A stretch of 6,325 nt of DNA from JBHIER01 sp046760705 [NCBI: bacterium]. Lineage in GTDB: Bacteria; JBHIER01; G020348925. Numbering within the stretch: position 1 is the first letter of the stretch; every line of letters begins with the position of its first letter. Where the stretch lies: the NCBI GenBank assembly GCA_046760705.1, contig JBHIER010000205.1, positions 1 through 6,325 on the forward strand. Direction: 5' to 3'. The notes beneath the pieces are model-generated. The model did not search any database. It was given only the letters and a program-made list of their open reading frames with translations, and had not been told where the DNA came from. Of this stretch, positions 6,069 to 6,325 are shown in pieces. The position numbers and the translations under genes are program-made.

Positions 6069-6325
6069 CTACTCACTCTTTGATAAATGATAGCGCTCGA
6101 TCTTCCTGTGTAATGTGGATGGATCGATCCCCAGCAGTTCAGCCGACTTTTCCTTGTGCCAATTGTGCGATCTTAGCATCCAGTAAATGTATGCCTTCTC
6201 CACCATCTCCATGGTGGACAGTACACTCTCTTGAAAGGACTTCGTGTGGACCTTCTTAGGACGAAGCAGAGTCTCCGGCAGATGGTCCGGTTTAATGGTC
6301 CCGTTATCGGCCAAAAGCACGGCCC
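6069..6325 (-). CDS. NtrC-type sigma-54-dependent activator, C-terminal fragment with Fis-type HTH (partial)
   Basis: Only the last 85 codons are in the window; the frame runs off the right edge. The first visible residues, AVLLADNGTIKPDHLPE, match the segment joining the AAA+ ATPase domain to the DNA-binding domain in NtrC-family activators. A Fis-type helix-turn-helix follows, with KSAELLG as the scaffold helix and DPSTLHRKIERYHL as the recognition helix. The protein ends just after it with TAG. Such proteins bind upstream sites and use ATP to open sigma-54 promoters. An N-terminal receiver domain is expected from the neighbouring kinase and receiver genes but cannot be seen. It is the first of the three signalling genes in this window and probably shares their transcript. 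Confidence 0.88.
   Translation of the reverse strand, partial: AVLLADNGTIKPDHLPETLLRPKKVHTKSFQESVLSTMEMVEKAYIYWMLRSHNWHKEKSAELLGIDPSTLHRKIERYHLSKSE

Overview
This 6.3 kb bacterial window has mixed gene orientation and mid-range base composition. Domain content suggests an under-described free-living lineage (a candidate-phylum or deltaproteobacterium-like organism): a secreted papain-like protease with cohesin-like and dockerin modules, a bacterial eIF2B-alpha-like protein, and an NtrC-type/CheY/histidine-kinase operon. No marker gene is present, so the taxonomy is only a guess.

Layout from left to right. (1) Positions 1-262 hold an exact 102-bp tandem direct repeat that runs off the left edge (at least 2.5 copies). 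The minus strand is open through it and would encode a 34-residue repeat. A one-base difference in a G-tract separates this frame from an uncharacterised minus-strand ORF (260-516) that overlaps the 3' end of the protease gene. (2) Positions 500-2701, minus strand, encode a 733-residue secreted C1A cysteine protease with a complete catalytic set, followed by an ASH/Hydin-like domain, a BACON/Ig-like domain, a cohesin-like domain and a dockerin. It has a strong ribosome binding site, a leader hairpin and a candidate promoter. (3) Positions 2702-3409 are intergenic. They hold the divergent control regions, a hairpin and no convincing gene. (4) Positions 3410-4300, plus strand, encode an eIF2B alpha/beta/delta-family protein in which the catalytic cysteine of the metabolic isomerase relatives is serine. 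(5) Positions 4301-4589 lie between convergent genes and contain a compact set of nested inverted repeats plus a probable bidirectional terminator. (6) Positions 4590-6325, minus strand, form a signalling operon read right to left: the 3' end of an NtrC-type sigma-54 activator (Fis-type helix-turn-helix), a stand-alone receiver protein, and a two-TM histidine kinase.

The three signalling genes very probably work together: the kinase would phosphorylate the stand-alone receiver and/or the receiver domain expected in the truncated activator. Nothing in the sequence links that system to the protease or to the eIF2B-like protein, both of which appear to be independent transcription units. No RNA gene, CRISPR array, transposase or integrase was found.
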